From JARRRD01 sp037381085 (lineage in GTDB: Bacteria; Nitrospirota; Thermodesulfovibrionia; Thermodesulfovibrionales; UBA6898): 64,000 nucleotides of DNA. Under the pieces are notes generated by a model. That model was not told the DNA's origin and made no database searches. It worked only from the letters and a program-made list of their open reading frames with translations. Both the position numbers and the translations under genes were made by a program. Shown piece after piece: positions 17,016 to 24,986 of the stretch. The stretch covers positions 31,376-95,375 of the forward strand of contig JARRRD010000006.1 of assembly GCA_037381085.1 (NCBI GenBank), in the 5' to 3' direction. How positions within the stretch are numbered: position 1 is the stretch's first letter; each line of letters opens with the position of its first letter.

Positions 17016-17219
17016 TTATCTCCCTTTTTTGTCCGCTTTGTCCTTCCGCGCCGTGAGAGTGATGATGAAATTCTCCGGCTGGAGGTCCGGATCCTTCTCA
17101 AGCTCCTCTACAAAAACGGTAATCGCCTTTCGAATGAATGCCGAGAAACGCACGCGTCCCGGCAACGCAAGAATCCTCTGTCGCGTATCCTCATCGATTG
17201 TTGCGGTGTACTTTGCCAT
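17016..17219 (-). CDS. Small hypothetical protein, possibly ribbon-helix-helix
   Basis: A 67-residue protein beginning MAKYTATIDEDTRQRILAL then PGRVRFSAFIRKAITVFVEEL. A short beta-like strand followed by two helices and SAFIRKAI resembles CopG-type antitoxin regulators, but I cannot assign it firmly. AGGA lies four bases before ATG 17219. No partner toxin gene is adjacent. Confidence 0.5.
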   Translation of the reverse strand: MAKYTATIDEDTRQRILALPGRVRFSAFIRKAITVFVEELEKDPDLQPENFIITLTARKDKADKKGR

Positions 17220-17574
17220 AATCCTAATTTCTCCGTTCGTTTCTATAAATTATACAGGAGTACCGGCCTTGCCCTGTCGTATATCTAATTATTACCGGAG
17301 TAGCCACATAGATCGTTCTGAGAGTGCGTGAATGCCCCTGTTTCCACTTTTTTGGCACTCCGCAGGAAAAAGGTCATCATTTCCATATCCATTCGACGTT
17401 TTTTGATGCTTCAATTTGCCGGAAATCTGACACCCTATCAGAGTTCCACTGGCTTGCCCGTGGGTATTTACGCTTAGTTTGTGTTAAGAGAGCAATAATT
17501 GTAACATTATGTAAAGCATCTTGCCCCAATACCCTCTTTTATCGTAAAATGGCGTGCGGCAAGGGGGAGGATCC

Positions 17575-17781
17575 ATGAGTGCAGTTTGCAAGCACCACAT
17601 AATCAAGCCGTTCGCTGGTAGAGATGGAAAACTGCGGGGTTTTCAGGAACGAACGAGGTTTTCGAAAAACGGGAAGGTCTACCGCACCCATCCAAACTCC
17701 CTGCATCTCCCAGGGACTCTGGTGGTAGCAACTTGCGGAGGTGACGTCACAAAGTGCGAGATTCCCCGACCAAAGCGGTAA
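17575..17781 (+). CDS. Small Cys/His-rich protein, pair B first gene
   Basis: A 68-residue paralogue of the protein at 13101, same length, beginning MSAVCKHHIIKPFAGRDG and containing THPNSLHLPG and CGGDVTKCEIPRPK. A strong AAGGGGGAGG site precedes ATG 17575. Function unknown. The pattern of Cys, His and Gly-Asp residues is kept in all four copies, which shows selection on protein sequence rather than chance open frames. Confidence 0.6.
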   Translation: MSAVCKHHIIKPFAGRDGKLRGFQERTRFSKNGKVYRTHPNSLHLPGTLVVATCGGDVTKCEIPRPKR

Positions 17782-17794
17782 TGGTATTTATGGC

Positions 17795-18007
17795 ATGGCA
17801 AAGGGAATAAACCGATGGGAGCGCTGGTTCTGGCGGTCGGAGATGAAGTGTGCGCATTACCGATCAAAGCCGCCTTCTAAGCGATACCCGAAGGAAAAAG
17901 CCTCTTGCGCCCATCCCTCCCGCATCGTCGGAGCAGTCTGCAGGTCCGCTTGCTGCGAAGGGGATCAGGGTAGATGCGACATTCCGAGGGGGAAGAGAAT
18001 AGTCTGA
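17795..18007 (+). CDS. Small Cys/His-rich protein, pair B second gene
   Basis: A 70-residue paralogue of the protein at 12860. It shares RWERWFWRSEMK, a C-x-HY motif, SCAHPS, CCEGDQGRCDIPRGK. It starts 13 bp after the first gene of this pair, the same spacing as in the other pair, and the intergenic sequence (GGTATTTATGGC) is also conserved. Function unknown. Copies A and B are in opposite orientation and flank the cupin, mtfA and toxin-antitoxin genes. Confidence 0.6.
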   Translation: MAKGINRWERWFWRSEMKCAHYRSKPPSKRYPKEKASCAHPSRIVGAVCRSACCEGDQGRCDIPRGKRIV

Positions 18008-18245
18008 GATCAAAGGACACAACAGACCTCTTTTCTGTCTACGTATCTCCTCATAGCTGGGTATTTTGGTATTTGAGGACAATCATTTCGGCCGTCACGG
18101 CCCTGCTTTCGGGCCAGTGCGGACAGCCTCAATATGTTCCTCTGGAAGGCCGCGAGCCAATCGTTTCCCAATACTGGAAGAAGTTAAAGAGCTTCCAGAT
18201 GGCCGACAACCCACCCTCCTGCCGATATCCCTACATCCCCATACT

Positions 18246-18641
18246 TCACAAACTTTCATCGCAGTGCACGGCAGCCCCGCCGGATATCTTGACGGAGTCC
18301 CCGATTATGATCCCGTACAGGCTGCTCTTTCCCGATATGGCAACCCTTCCGTTCGGGACATAAATCGAACCGTAGAAAGAGCTGCTTCCCGAATAGCTTG
18401 CAGAGGTGCAAGTAGAAGTACCATAAATAGTGAGGCTGTGCGGATCGAGAGTTTGATTGACGATGCCCCCTCCGCTTATACTGATTTTGCCACCTGCGTA
18501 GGCCGTCAAAGAACCACCCGGCAGGATCACTATCTGTGCTCCCCCTGAGGGTAGGCTGCACCCCGAAACATGGTAGGAGATGTACTTCCTGAAGTCCTCG
18601 CGGTAGCCCTGTGATATAATTGTGCGGGGTACTAGTGGCAA
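18246..18641 (-). pseudogene. C-terminal fragment of a PilX-like pilus assembly protein (DUF7305-like)
   Basis: The 131-residue frame ends with SSSFYGSIYVPNGRVAISG then SSLYGIIIGDSVKISGGAAVHCDESL. This strand-rich repeat is typical of the C-terminal domain (DUF7305-like) of PilX/prepilin-associated proteins. A full protein should have an N-terminal prepilin-type helix and several hundred residues before this, and none is present upstream. I therefore call a truncated remnant. Confidence 0.55.
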
Positions 18642-18664
18642 TCTTCGTAAGGATGGAGAAGAAC

Positions 18665-18829
18665 ATGTATATGTTTAAGTGTCCTCACTGTGGTAATCCT
18701 TCTATATCGCTCATTAGAAAATTATGTCTGCGGCCGGCTTCCCTTTTTCTTTTATCTCATGGAGGCTTGGGTAAACGGTTAGCATCCTGTCTCTGGATAC
18801 AACGACTTCTTTCCTGCGGGACTTGTTAG
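18665..18829 (+). pseudogene. Possible remnant of a small zinc-ribbon membrane protein
   Basis: The frame begins MYMFKCPHCGNPSISLIRKLCL, a zinc-ribbon N-terminus, but the second CxxC is missing and the rest degenerates. The AT-rich stretch 18876-19010 in another frame encodes two hydrophobic segments, which could be the original membrane part after a frameshift. Evidence is weak. Confidence 0.3.
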
Positions 18830-19149
18830 ACATTAAATTGACTAAAAAAACAATGTCCTGCTTATTGTTAGGGGATTGTTAATAACTTTCCTGCTAATTA
18901 TAATTATAAGAATTTTTTCAAAAAAGATTGACTTTTCTGTTATGACGATAAGAAAAGGATTTTCTTTATTTTTAGGAAGTTTGGTTGCCTATTTTTTGGG
19001 CAAATTGGACGACTTCCCTATCTGTAAGGACAGAAAGGTTTTTTGCACACATTTACCAACAATTGCAGTAAAATTACTCTGTGACCTCTCGGTCAAAGGA
19101 GAGGAACCTCATCCCTGTTGTGGTCGTTGAACCCCTCATGGACGACTAG

Positions 19150-19638
19150 CTAAACTAGGCTGATGATGGCGCCATGTAATTCTTGAAAGTTTCGTCTTGC
19201 GATACCTGTTTGTTCGTCGGTGCATGGTGACAGCCGCAAAAATGGCGTGCAAGGTACAGGGAATAGCAGGCCGGCCTCCCCCGAGGGGGGTTTCCTACTG
19301 ACTAACTTTCTGAAGTCGAGACATTCGATGGACTGATCGTTGGCGAAGTGTCTCCCAAGAGCCTTCCCGCCAAGGTCTTTGAGCTCCCCGGCTCTTGCCC
19401 TGAACTCCTCCCGCACCAGGATGTCCGATGCCTCTATCTCATCCAGCTGGGCCTTTAGCTCATTCACCTCGGCGTTCATTGATGACCCCTTTTCCCCCGT
19501 CTCCCTCGCTTTCCTGACGACGCTGAGGCTGTGCCTCAGGTCCCTCTGCAGTCCTTTTTCAAGAAACAGGTTCCCAGCCTGAGCGACGGCACAGGTCAGA
19601 ACAGCAACGACGATTATGACTGATTGAGCAGCCTTCAT
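19150..19638 (-). CDS. Exported coiled-coil protein of unknown function
   Basis: I take ATG 19638, which has GGGGGG upstream, over the earlier 19665. The protein starts MKAAQSVIIVVAVLTCAVAQA, a signal peptide. A helical, charged segment follows (VRKARETGEKGSSMNAEVNE then LKAQLDEIEASDILVREEF) with heptad-like spacing. The last ~50 residues (RKPPSGEAGLLFPVPC...) look unlike the rest and may be read-through after a frameshift. No family recognised. Confidence 0.45.
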   Translation of the reverse strand: MKAAQSVIIVVAVLTCAVAQAGNLFLEKGLQRDLRHSLSVVRKARETGEKGSSMNAEVNELKAQLDEIEASDILVREEFRARAGELKDLGGKALGRHFANDQSIECLDFRKLVSRKPPSGEAGLLFPVPCTPFLRLSPCTDEQTGIARRNFQELHGAIISLV

Positions 19639-19738
19639 TCCCCCCCTTGCAGGCATCACGGCCATTATCCAGTGTCCCGGCCGCGGGCTTCTCTCCTGGT
19701 TTGTTTCATGACTCTACATGATCTTCACCGAGATGTCA

Positions 19739-19765
19739 CCTGTCATTTCTGACAGGTTCTTTTTT
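19739..19765 (+). terminator. Rho-independent terminator
   Basis: CCTGTCA, loop TTTC, TGACAGG, then TTCTTTTTT: a 7-bp perfect stem followed by a U-run on the plus strand. No plus-strand gene ends nearby, so it may end an unseen transcript or lie in the leader of the PilZ gene. Confidence 0.7.
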
Positions 19766-19803
19766 CAGGCTGCTTTGGTATACTATTTGGCTTTACTGTG
19801 CCC

Positions 19804-19852
19804 CAGCGTGTGTTGGTAGCGCCCGAAGATAGCCGCCGGTTGAGATGAAAAG
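19804..19852 (+). repeat. Dispersed element, copy 1 (upstream of a PilZ gene)
   Basis: About 80 percent identical over 47-49 bp to 24734-24780 (shared cores CAGCGTG, CGCCC, ATAGCCGCCG, TTGAG and TGAA), in the same orientation. It lies 72 bp before the PilZ start. Confidence 0.5.
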
Positions 19853-19923
19853 ATTCCCGGCCTCACCGTCATCTTTTAAATTGATAGGATTGTGTTGTGT
19901 AAGGTATGATATTATTTGCCGAC

Positions 19924-20570
19924 ATGAGGGAGAAAAGAAGATATAAGAGATTCTTGATCGAAGGCATGAACGCCCAGTGCAGAATTTTTTTGTTGCTCTC
20001 AGTTTGAACAAGAGGCTGAACATGGGAGAGGAATATACCCTTAAAGTTGAGTCGGAGAGCGATACTCTTTCCTTAAAGGGTACCGTGATATGGGAAAAAA
20101 TTGTCAGACCGACAAGAGATGTGCGGGGTAATAATTTTTCAATATATGAAGTTGGCATGAGCTTTGATGAGGTGCTGACTGGACAAGGGGCTGACCTTCT
20201 CAATTTTATGAGCGAAAATGTTTCCGACGGGGGGATCAAAGCAAGGATAAAAGGGCTCAGGGTGAAGATTATTGAGCCGGGAAAGTCCGTTATCCTGGAT
20301 GACCGCAATAGCTATGATGTAAGAATGATTGGTGTGGGCGGAATGCTCATAGAGAGCAGGGAGGAGCTGTGTATTGATGGCAGATCGGCGATGGAAATGA
20401 GTTTTCCGGAAGACATGAACCCCATAAGATTCTTAGGCAGGATAGCCTATTGTATGGAAATACAGGGCAAGATACCGAAATGTTATGACGCAGGAGTTGA
20501 ATTTATCGAGATGAACGAAAAGGACAGGGCCCGGCTTAAAGAATTCATTGACATTCTCCAGACCATCTAA
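19924..20570 (+). pseudogene. Tandem PilZ-domain protein, disrupted by a frameshift
   Basis: From ATG 19924 the frame reads MREKRRYKRFLIEGMNAQC, then stops after a T7 run at 19985-19991. The continuing PilZ sequence (SLNKRLNMGEEYTLK, GTVIWEK, YEVGMSFDE, then a second PilZ unit MIGVGGMLIES... ending LKEFIDILQTI) lies in the next frame to 20570. One extra T would join the halves. Compared with the paralogue at 41851, a short stretch of the first PilZ domain is also missing. PilZ domains bind c-di-GMP; the RxxxR-like start (KRRYKR) is present. It may be a pseudogene, an assembly error or slippage-expressed. Confidence 0.6.
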
Positions 20571-20861
20571 CGCAGCGAATTGTTTAGCCTTCCCCTGTTC
20601 AAGAATAGAGCCCAAATACTACTTAACCGCTTCTTGACCCAAGATAAGCAAGCATCCGCCGCAACCTTCCTTCCTGTAATGTTGCTTCCCAGCCACGGTA
20701 GAAATAGTGTATTTTTCTGGCAAAATTCCACGGAGTAGTTCCTGTCGTCTTGACAGAAATGTATCGAAGGTTTTATCGTATCGCAAATAATTCAAAATGC
20801 GAACGCGGCCCAGCTGCTCCATATAAAGATATAAATAATATTCTCGCTGGGGGAGGTAGCT

Positions 20862-23495
20862 ATGAGACGTATCCTTGCATTGACGATTCTTTTCGTTCTT
20901 CTTTATTTCGTTCCAGCCGGTGCGTGCACCACCGTTGCCGTCACTGACAGCAGCGGGGATATAGCCTTCGTCGGGAAGAGCTATGACTGGGGGACCCAGG
21001 CCGCTATGGTAGTCTCCAACCGGGCCGGGATAACCAAAAGGGCGCTCGTTTTTCCGACAGAGGACACGACGGTGCCGACGACAGCATTATCGTGGACATC
21101 CCAAATCCCCAGCATCACCTTCAACCAGTACGGAAGGGAAATTCCCACAGCCGGGATGAATCAATACGGCCTTGTGGTCGAGACGATGGAAATGGATCCC
21201 GGCTCAAAGTACCTCAGCGGGACTGTCTATAAACCCTCTGGTGCCACAGAGGTCATAAATGAGAACCAGTGGGTGCAGTATATCCTGGACATGTTCACAT
21301 CCGTAGACAATTTTCTGGCCCCCGAGAACTATCCGCCGGCCTTTGCCATCATGCCCGACACCGTTCCCATCCATTTTCTGATATGCGACACTTTACAGTG
21401 CGTTGCCGTAGAAATAATAAATAACGATCTTATTACAACTCAGGGTGCGGCCCTCGGTGTCAAACTTTCGAGTGGGGAATTCATTCCGGTAAACGCATTG
21501 ACGAACGATTATTACGAATGCTCAGTACATGGGCTAAATGGAGACGACACGCTGGCCCTCGAAGACTATGAAGGATATGGAGGAACGCGTCCTATTCCTT
21601 TCGGTCCCCAGTACTGCGTGGTTCCCGCGGAAAATATATGCTCACAAGCGGGAGACTGCACTACGCTTAACATCAAGGCGTGTGATCAGGCCTGCCGTAC
21701 TAGCGGGGCATGGTATAACTCCAATTCAGTCGAGCGCTTCGTCCGGGCGGCGGCCGGGAGCAGGGCGCTGTCGGGGAATAATGCAACGGTAGATGATATG
21801 TTTCAACTTCTTAACAATGTTTTCTCTACCGACGGGACGACTGGAGGAAGCATGTGGCAGATAGTATATGAACCGAAAAAACTGATCATCCATTGGCGCA
21901 CGGTTGCCGACGGCTGTAATCTGACAAACGGATTCACCGGCGCGTATCGGTCTATCGGGTTCGGCGACTTTGACTTCGGAGACGGCAGGTGCACGACTCC
22001 CGATAATACGAAAGTGGTCAATATCGATCAGGCCCCTTCCTGCAGCGGTCCTCTTGCCCCGACTCCGCTTGAGCCGCAAGCTTGCGTCAGCCCGCTAGTC
22101 ACCTGCAACCCTATTCCCTCACTTGCAAGTTGCAGTGTCTCGAACTGCACGATATCGGCCTACAGCCCGCAGGACAACCACAACCTGGTAGCGTTTGCGG
22201 CAGAAAATTCAGAAGTCAACATGGCTGGATTTGCCGGTATGATAAAGAACTTTCTCCAGGGAGTTACGGACGATCAGGCCAAGGCTATCATGTACAACAT
22301 CTGGGGTGGGTATCCCGGCGTCTGGGGAGGGAGCTATCCGGTTGGTTTTACGACTTGCAGCGGCGATGTCAGCCCGGAAGGAATTGTAAACCTTTATCTC
22401 GCTAGTGCAAAAGGTCCGTATATCACTCCGCAAATCAAACCTGACATGGAGGACGTTCCGCTGAACTACGATCGGAAAGGAAGTTGGGGTCCCTTTTCTT
22501 ACGAAGTGTCCGGCGGGTTTTCTGGTCAGGAAGACACTAAATTGAACGCGCTGTATGTTACAAAAGACTCACCCACCGACATGTTGTCTATTGGAGGAGA
22601 CATCCCGGAACTGAAGTCTACCGGCAATGTCACACTCACAGCAGACGTCAAGCCCTGTCCCACTTTGAAAGACCCAGTTCGTCTCTGTCCTGTGTCTGTC
22701 ACGGGTACCGTCAAGGTACGTTTCCCGGTGAAGGATTTCACTGTGGATATGCTTGGAGCCAACGTCAGTTATGATGAGAGAAACCCCTTATGTTTCGATA
22801 AGGAAATAAAGTTAAGAAATGTCACCTTCAGCCTCGGGGGTATTGCCTGTAGTGCGGATATAGATCTCGGGCCTTTAAAGATTCTTGGTGTCTCTGCAGA
22901 TTTTCTCTGCAGTAGTATCTATGCGGCAGGCGGGCCTTTAATACAGGATATTATCAGCCATGCTCTTGAACATCTGGGACCCAAGGTGGCTAGCAGTAGT
23001 TTTCCCCAGTGCGGCGATACAACAGTCGCAGCACCCGCATCCCCTCCCACACTGACTGCAGGCTGGGGAGGTCTCGAAGGGCAATATGTGACCGCCCGAG
23101 CCGGCCATACGTATCTCCTCGACGGCATAGTGAATGCCGACCAGGAAAGCTTTTCCCATGAATTTGCGACCTTTTCCGAGGCTGTACCAGGCTATGAAAC
23201 AACCTGTCTGAGCCAGGACGAAGGCGGAATAGGTCCCGGCTGGTTTGCGCCCTGCAAATATGTTGACATAGCGAGGATGAGGTCGAAGGAGGGAAGCAAC
23301 GACATATCCACGGTCTGGACACCTGTTTCGGAAGGAGATACGGTGCTGTTGTTTGACGTCTCCCGTTGGGATGAGCAGACCGACGAGGTAGTCCCGGCAA
23401 TCCTTCATGTCCATGTCCTTCCCCCGGGAGGTCCGACTTCCTGGCTGGGCTTGACGAAGGAGGGCCTGTCGACAAAATTGAAGGAGGTAAAATAA
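20862..23495 (+). CDS. Exported Ntn hydrolase of the choloylglycine/linear amide C-N hydrolase type, with long C-terminal extension
   Basis: An 877-residue protein. A signal peptide (LTILFVLLYFVPAGA) ends directly before CTTVAVTDSSGDIAFVGKSYDWG. Cys22 is the expected N-terminal nucleophile, and KSYDW matches the conserved active-site Asp region. The hydrolase domain extends to about residue 350 (NQYGLVVETMEMD, NQWVQYILD, ERFVRAAA). Family members cleave linear amide bonds such as bile salts or penicillin V. The remaining ~500 residues include several Cys pairs and strand-rich sequence that I do not recognise. GGGGGAGG precedes the ATG. It is followed four bases later by an outer-membrane protein gene, suggesting joint surface function. 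Confidence 0.75.
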   Translation: MRRILALTILFVLLYFVPAGACTTVAVTDSSGDIAFVGKSYDWGTQAAMVVSNRAGITKRALVFPTEDTTVPTTALSWTSQIPSITFNQYGREIPTAGMNQYGLVVETMEMDPGSKYLSGTVYKPSGATEVINENQWVQYILDMFTSVDNFLAPENYPPAFAIMPDTVPIHFLICDTLQCVAVEIINNDLITTQGAALGVKLSSGEFIPVNALTNDYYECSVHGLNGDDTLALEDYEGYGGTRPIPFGPQYCVVPAENICSQAGDCTTLNIKACDQACRTSGAWYNSNSVERFVRAAAGSRALSGNNATVDDMFQLLNNVFSTDGTTGGSMWQIVYEPKKLIIHWRTVADGCNLTNGFTGAYRSIGFGDFDFGDGRCTTPDNTKVVNIDQAPSCSGPLAPTPLEPQACVSPLVTCNPIPSLASCSVSNCTISAYSPQDNHNLVAFAAENSEVNMAGFAGMIKNFLQGVTDDQAKAIMYNIWGGYPGVWGGSYPVGFTTCSGDVSPEGIVNLYLASAKGPYITPQIKPDMEDVPLNYDRKGSWGPFSYEVSGGFSGQEDTKLNALYVTKDSPTDMLSIGGDIPELKSTGNVTLTADVKPCPTLKDPVRLCPVSVTGTVKVRFPVKDFTVDMLGANVSYDERNPLCFDKEIKLRNVTFSLGGIACSADIDLGPLKILGVSADFLCSSIYAAGGPLIQDIISHALEHLGPKVASSSFPQCGDTTVAAPASPPTLTAGWGGLEGQYVTARAGHTYLLDGIVNADQESFSHEFATFSEAVPGYETTCLSQDEGGIGPGWFAPCKYVDIARMRSKEGSNDISTVWTPVSEGDTVLLFDVSRWDEQTDEVVPAILHVHVLPPGGPTSWLGLTKEGLSTKLKEVK

Positions 23496-23499
23496 CAAT

Positions 23500-24165
23500 A
23501 TGTCGAACCATTATACGGGGAATGACAGATTCGGGTACCGGGCGGCGGCATGGCTGCTGGCCGTTCTTTTCTTTTCGGTTGTAAGCCTGCTCGGAACCGC
23601 CTCTGCCGAAGAGGGAAAATGGTCGGTGAGCCTTGCACCCAGCGTTGTTCCGTTCCTTTCGGGAGATGCGGGCAGCGGCAAAGGCGCACCCAAATATAGC
23701 GACGCCTTCGACACAGGCTACGGGATTACTCTTGAAGTCGAAAAAGCTCTTTCCCCGCAAGCGGGAATCCACGGCGGAATCGGCTTCGAGCATCACAGCG
23801 GCAAGGATTATAAGGGCGTCTCATTCGACGACCTCGATATGGTGCCGGTCTATGTCGGCGGCACATACAGGTTTCCGGTGGGTCGGGCGGTCGGACTGTA
23901 CCTCAATGCCGACGTCGGCGCTATGCACTTCTCGTCGGTGGACATCTCCTCAGACGGCCTCAGCGGCCGTTATTGGAACGCCTCATGGGTTTTTCTGTTC
24001 GATGCGGGAGCGGGACTGGAGTACCGCACCGGCAGTCCCTGGAGCGCTTCGCTTGAGACCGATTTTCGCTATCTCGGCAAACCGGATTCCATCCTAGGAA
24101 CAGCTTCTGATGCAGGTTCCTCATGGACTCTCCCTATACGTTTTGCAGTGAGATATTCCTTTTAG
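23500..24165 (+). CDS. Outer-membrane beta-barrel protein
   Basis: A 221-residue protein with a signal peptide ending at about residue 36 (VVSLLGTASAEE). It has alternating hydrophobic/polar strands (YGITLEVEKAL, MVPVYVGGTYRFPV, GLYLNADVGAMHF, SASLETDFRYL) and a C-terminal phenylalanine (IRFAVRYSF), the signal for BamA-dependent insertion. Size suggests an eight-stranded OmpA/OmpX-like barrel. It is co-transcribed with the Ntn hydrolase gene (4-bp gap). Substrate or partner unknown. Confidence 0.75.
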   Translation: MSNHYTGNDRFGYRAAAWLLAVLFFSVVSLLGTASAEEGKWSVSLAPSVVPFLSGDAGSGKGAPKYSDAFDTGYGITLEVEKALSPQAGIHGGIGFEHHSGKDYKGVSFDDLDMVPVYVGGTYRFPVGRAVGLYLNADVGAMHFSSVDISSDGLSGRYWNASWVFLFDAGAGLEYRTGSPWSASLETDFRYLGKPDSILGTASDAGSSWTLPIRFAVRYSF

Positions 24166-24986
24166 GAAAATGCGCTGATTGGAGATGATGATAAAGAGAG
24201 AAGTCAGGTTACCGGTTCTATCTGCCTCATAGCCGGATTACTACAACTCAATGCTACTGCAGAGTTTCCAATCTCAAAGTGCAGAGAGATTACTTCAAGG
24301 CCATAAATATCGTGTTGCAAAAGACCCAGCCAATAAGAGATTATAACCCTGAATGGGACCAAAAAGGGCTAATAAATAGCAAACTGTAACTAGCTAAAAC
24401 TAAAAGAAAAAGCGGGCTTTGTTACGTATAGCATGGTGAAGCCGATAGGCCGATGCTCATGCGATAACTATAGACGCATCTGTTCTTTCCCTTCAATGAG
24501 CTGTAGCCCGTTGATTCTCCCAAGAAGCCATCACCGTCCGCCCTATCGTAGGACTTCTGAGGATATCAGGGTAAAGGTATTTTCGATTCCATTGCGACGC
24601 ACATACTTCGGGTCGAAGTCCTGCGGAGTTGCGTCGACCGATAACCGGGTTATCCGTCAAGGCACCGCCGAGTAGAGAGGCATCTGCACTCAGTTTCACA
24701 AAGGACATACTTCTAATTAGTTTTGTCGCCTCACAGCGTGGGTAGTACCGCCCAAAATAGCCGCCGATTGAGGTGAAGAGCGCATTCGTCGGAAAGAGGT
24801 TTAATGGGGCCGGTCCTACGTTCCTGTTGCAGGCAGTTTATGTGCTCTCTGCACGCCGCTGAATCGCACACTTGACTGCGAGAACCCAAGCATTCCATAC
24901 TTAGTGCGTCTTTAGGGGAAAGCGCTGGGTCAATAATGTCATAAGAGAGCGTGCGGGAAGGTAGTTGAGGAGTATGGAGGGACTTC
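24166..24986. other. Long intergenic region before the GGDEF-EAL gene
   Basis: About 820 bp without a supported gene. Short frames on both strands lack ribosome sites and family features. The only structured item is the dispersed element at 24734-24780. Confidence 0.5.
24734..24780 (+). repeat. Dispersed element, copy 2 (upstream of the GGDEF-EAL gene)
   Basis: Second copy of the element at 19804-19852, in the same orientation, 207 bp before the GGDEF-EAL start. Read on the minus strand it could encode FTSIGGYFGRYYPR, so it may also be a decayed coding fragment. Confidence 0.5.

Noticed and set aside
20619..20822. 67-residue minus-strand frame upstream of the Ntn hydrolase
   Set aside because: No ribosome site and no family features; it overlaps the probable promoter region of the next gene.
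24433..24708. Overlapping short frames on both strands
   Set aside because: Neither has a ribosome site or recognisable sequence; both look like chance open frames.
12262..24986. Genomic island integrated at tRNA-Asp
   Set aside because: The region after the tRNA is accessory in character, but no integrase gene and no duplicate of the tRNA 3' end were found, so integration is not supported.
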